64,000 nt of DNA from Orbilia blumenaviensis (lineage: Eukaryota; Ascomycota; Orbiliomycetes; Orbiliales; Orbiliaceae): the NCBI GenBank assembly GCA_036872755.1, contig JAVHNS010000010.1, forward strand, positions 248,001 to 312,000. The letters are read 5' to 3'. Made by a program: the position numbers and the translations under genes. Within the stretch, counting starts at the first letter, position 1, and each line of letters opens with the position of its first letter. Below are positions 60,179-64,000 of the stretch, one piece after another. Below the pieces are notes generated by a model. It made no database searches and was not told the DNA's origin. It worked only from the letters and a program-made list of their open reading frames with translations.

Positions 60179-63100
60179 TATCGAACAGGCAACAATGGCA
60201 GCAAAAAGGATGAATCGAGAGAATAAATGAACAACGCTCTCGCGTTCGGCAGATAGTCTGATGACTCAGGGAAAGACCCCGTCTTTTTGTTTTCTTTGAA
60301 AGAATGACCGACTGGTCAGCCTTCTTTCGCCTGCAAGTAGGTAGGATCTCCGTGTGGTCTGTTGGTGTCTTCGACTTGGCTTGCAGGTATCTAAAAAATT
60401 CTAGGTGAAACACCCAACGCTGCTTCCCTGTGTCGGACGGACGGCGAAGTAAGAATGACTGGCTTGTAGAGGACCAGGCCAGAAATGCAAAGTGATGAAG
60501 CCGGATCCTGAATATTTATTATATATGTACCGCTTGGAGTTCAAAGCTCAAGGCCAGAATAGGAGTCTGGATAAGTGAGTCGTCAGCCATCGCAAAGACG
60601 CATCTCCCACGTTTACACAACCATCCCGAAACTCGTTCACACGAGGCTGATCGATAGCCTCCCCGCTTGGACCCAGCGTCGCGGCTTAGTCAAGCCTCCT
60701 ACGAACCGAGTCTAATCCTCATTGGGACCTCGATTTTTGTGGACTAAGCCGCTCGGGGTGGTTCGAACTGGAAAAAAAGGCAGTGGCAGGGATGCAACGG
60801 GCGAAGATGCACTCACACCACGACCATGGCAAGATGCCTGGAGAAAGCCTGGGCGCCATTATCAATGGGCTGCTCAGACGGCTGAGCCCCATCCCGCTTA
60901 AAGGGAACCGAAATCACGGCCAATCATAGCAAATTTGGCTTTTTGGGAGAAAGAAAGTTTTGAAGATTTATTCAACAGGATCCTGAAAATAACAAATCTA
61001 TGATTCATTTCCCGAGGTTTGAGTGGATTTAGGAGCCTTCCAGCTTCAATGATCTCAACTTGGCCTGGTTCCGCCGCGAGCCCACACAGAATAAATGGAC
61101 TTTCTGTACCTCGAAACCAGTATTAAAAAGCCTACGCAGCAAATGAAATATAAGAGCACAGAGAAAGAAAAACTGGAACCGGAGTCCCACAAATTTTCAT
61201 GTGGTAAGATGGCGACACGTGTGTCCAAAAAACAATCGGGGTTGCATGGAACGTATCTATCAAGACACACGTTGCACAAATTGGTTGCGAGTCTGAGATC
61301 GATTTTCGTAGAGGTACCTAGGCCTGGTCTCGTAAACCAGAACACGAAAAATTCGAACCAAGAGATTAAACCAGAACCCACAGTTTTGCTTGTACGCTGC
61401 GCATCATGAACAACAAGAAACCACCCCTAAGTAAGTATCTTCTAGTATCGCATATTTTGGAGTGTTCCTTCGACAGAACAACCACTCGCCTCGCCACCGA
61501 TCGATCGATAATTAAATTCGGGTTGACACAGTCAAGTTGTTCAAGGACGAACGTCCTGCTTCGTGAGCGGCTTTCAAAAGACATTCAATGCACCTGAGTG
61601 GGTTGCTTGATCTGTGGAGTCGAGGGTGCATCTTGGCACGGACCATCTTCTATTCCGCCTCGCAGCACAGTCTGCATGCGTTAGCCCAGAAAGCATCGAT
61701 AGAAGCAATACCTAAGTGTCTTCAACGTGAAGTATTATCGAGACAGCCGAGATACAATGCTCCTCCCAATGTCAAAACTAGGCCATAAATTGAACAAAAT
61801 CGGACATTTGGTGGACCCGTCTTGAGTTAAGCGATCTAGGTCTCTTTACAAAGGACCGTAGGTGATAAAGAGTTGAGTCTAGATCACGAAATGGTTGGAT
61901 CGGTAGACAGGGTAAACGGCTAACTCGCTAGCCCTAGCAGTTTTGAAATGTGTTCGCAAAACTGTGACCCGTTTAAAAAAAAAAAAAAAAAAAAAAAGAG
62001 GAAGAAAGGAGAGGACGCGCTCAAGCAAGGAGGTTAGGCGTAGACGTTTATATTTGACATCCATTGGGTGCGTGTACAATTTCATTATGTCAACGATTTT
62101 TGAGACACACGGGTCCAGTCTTGCCGAATTTTGAGATCAGAATTCCAGTCGAGATGGTACATATACTAAAGTTCCGTTAAACTACGGCTGAGGCCTCCTG
62201 GTAGCGCGAGCCCGTCTTGAAGGCTGCATCATCAGACGCAGTTGGATTCACCGCTATGTAAGGTTACATACACAGCTACGACATTCTCCTCAACTGTGAT
62301 TTGTCGAGTATAGTATCAGTTTTAGAACCAGGAGGAAAATGCAGTTTATCAAAATTCCAAGCTTCGTTCCAGATCGTATTCGATTTTTGAAATACGACGA
62401 GGATGCCTGTCAGGTGTGAATATCTGAAGAAGGGCTCGAGCGGTGGTACCTCATGGTACAAGATCGACGCATACCAAGAAAAAGGACAACGACATTATGA
62501 TCGATCACGATCTCAAACACTAAAAATCGCAGAGATCCAAGTCGAACCTTACCTTGCAGACGTAGCAGTCTCTGGTACATAGACCTCTTGGAACCAATTC
62601 GTAAAGAAGATAGCCTGTCAACAGAATCCCTCGCTTTCGGTTATGGATATCCGCTAATATAATTGTTCTGCATTACAATCAACTGTAGGCTATGTTTGGC
62701 TAACGTTGGTACGTACTACTAAATAAGTATTTACTGATGGGCTGACTCGTAGGTTGCACAGAAGGGGGGCGGTCTGAGATTTGGCCGGGGACCCTTCTTC
62801 CTGCCCTTTAAAAAATGCAAATTACGCGAGGAATTGATCACCGGAACCGCAACTGGAGTTTTTAATAAACTTTCTGTGTCACCGAAATTTAGCACGAGTG
62901 GAGTGGGATGGAACAACCGAATTCGCGAAGCTAATTATAAGGGTCCAATGCAATGTGGTACATTATGTTAGAGCATGGAAACGCTCGCAGTCCCACTTCA
63001 CCAGTTCCCTGGCACACGGACACAGACAACGGCTTCGAACCCATATACCTGCGGGAGGCTTAAAAGGCTCAGACCATTATGACCTGGCCGGCCCTCGGCT

Positions 63101-64000
63101 TTCCGAACCATGGAAACCACAAACGTCATGAGCCGTGAATCCGGCCTGCCCTCATGCATCCCCGGTCTGTTGGGTTTGGTCTAGAACAATAACAACTTCC
63201 CACACCTGCACATCTACCCTTAACAGACTTGGAGGGTTAAGGTTGCTTCCTGAATATACGCGGGCAAATTCCGTCGCCGCGGCCCCATTTCCAAGTACCC
63301 AATCGGATAGGTTTAATTCGATTCGATTCCAACATCAACCTGCAGAGGGTTCCCCTCTTTTCCAGGTAGCGCTCTCTAGGATCCCTTCCCAGCCAAGCCA
63401 TCGAGTGGAAAGCCATGGAATGAGCTTTCGGCCCTGGATATTCCACTGCAATATGCAGATTACTTGTTGTATTTCTCTTCATTTGATCAAAATAGTGTCT
63501 ATATAGAAGACTTTTTCGATGCTTTCGGTATACAGCCTTAAAAATGTTGGAAGGGGTCCTTCCCCATTGTCTAGCGATTAGCGGAAGCAAGGGAATTGTC
63601 AATCTTGCTGAAGGCCCAGGAATCTGTATCAGCCGAGCAAGTACCATCACGCCTCCATAAGATTCATCTCAAGCAGGCGAAAATATTTTAGGGTGGTGGG
63701 TTTTCCGGGTCAAGCGCAATTTAAGAGCTTCGATCGTGGCGATTATAAGCAGGTCCCATGGCGTTTTATCCAACAGGCCCCTGTCAATTCTTCCTCTCTC
63801 CAATGCAATGCTACTTGGATCTGGTACCTGGGACTACCTACCTTACTCAAAGCGTGGGCGCCAGGATTTGTTCCATGGTACTAGTTTTACTAGCGTATGT
63901 CGGATGGCTCTAGCAGTTTGTCACACCCGCCCTTGTTTGAGGTTATGATATGTTGATTGGCGTGCTTTAGTCTGCCGCCAGCAATGAAGCCCAATTGGAG
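60179..64000. other. Gene-free stretch of about 3.8 kb to the right edge
   Basis: This starts with the RBR gene promoter. It includes an A23 tract (61975-61997) and otherwise mixed-composition DNA. Open frames (for example 61055-61381, 63135-63506, 63237-63650) overlap on opposite strands and show no domain, signal peptide or splice continuity. No tRNA-like cloverleaf was found. A gene continuing past the right edge cannot be excluded. Confidence 0.4.

Overview
The window is nuclear DNA from a filamentous ascomycete (Pezizomycotina). The evidence is short introns of mostly 50-110 nt with GTATGT/GTAAGT-type donors and CTAAC-type branch sites, a Zn(II)2Cys6 regulator whose zinc cluster is split by an intron, a quelling/meiotic-silencing type RNA-dependent RNA polymerase, Atg29, a Taz1/TRF-like telomere protein with a VNLKDK Myb box, and a CENP-O/Mcm21 kinetochore protein. 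High intron numbers in some genes (13 exons in D-lactate dehydrogenase) and long gene-free stretches would suit an early-diverging class such as Pezizomycetes, but I cannot prove the class from the sequence.

Layout. 1-8 kb: the 5' end of a secreted-protein gene running off the left edge, a small Tyr/Ser/Asn/Gly-rich protein in three exons, a Zn2Cys6 factor, and adenylosuccinate synthetase. 8-13 kb: a 1,484-residue RNA-dependent RNA polymerase with an N-terminal RRM-like segment. 13-18 kb: no recognisable gene. 18-25 kb: D-lactate dehydrogenase (cytochrome), aspartate-semialdehyde dehydrogenase and ribosomal protein eS4. 25-33.8 kb: mostly gene-free, with one unrecognised 410-residue protein. 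33.8-55 kb: a gene-dense block where strands largely alternate: ATG29, an AIM11-like protein, YAE1, a GDT1-type antiporter, a telomere-repeat-binding factor, the queuosine-salvage enzyme QNG1, an acetyl-CoA transporter, CENP-O and a DEAD-box helicase. 55-60 kb: a decayed mitochondrial citrate-carrier copy and an RBR ubiquitin ligase. 60.2-64 kb: no recognisable gene.

Most genes are conserved housekeeping genes with no shared pathway, so there is no evidence of a biosynthetic or defence cluster. I found no CRISPR array, tRNA, rRNA or intact transposon. Splice structures were worked out by hand from reading-frame continuity, GT/AG sites and family conservation. Twelve of the spliced models close in frame from start to stop. 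The most unusual points are a 10-nt microexon in ATG29, three introns that are multiples of three and free of stops, two hairpin-forming inverted repeats between the convergent CENP-O and helicase genes, telomere-repeat-like sites upstream of the telomere-binding-protein gene, a 58-nt all-purine leader at YAE1, and two genes I could not assign to any family.
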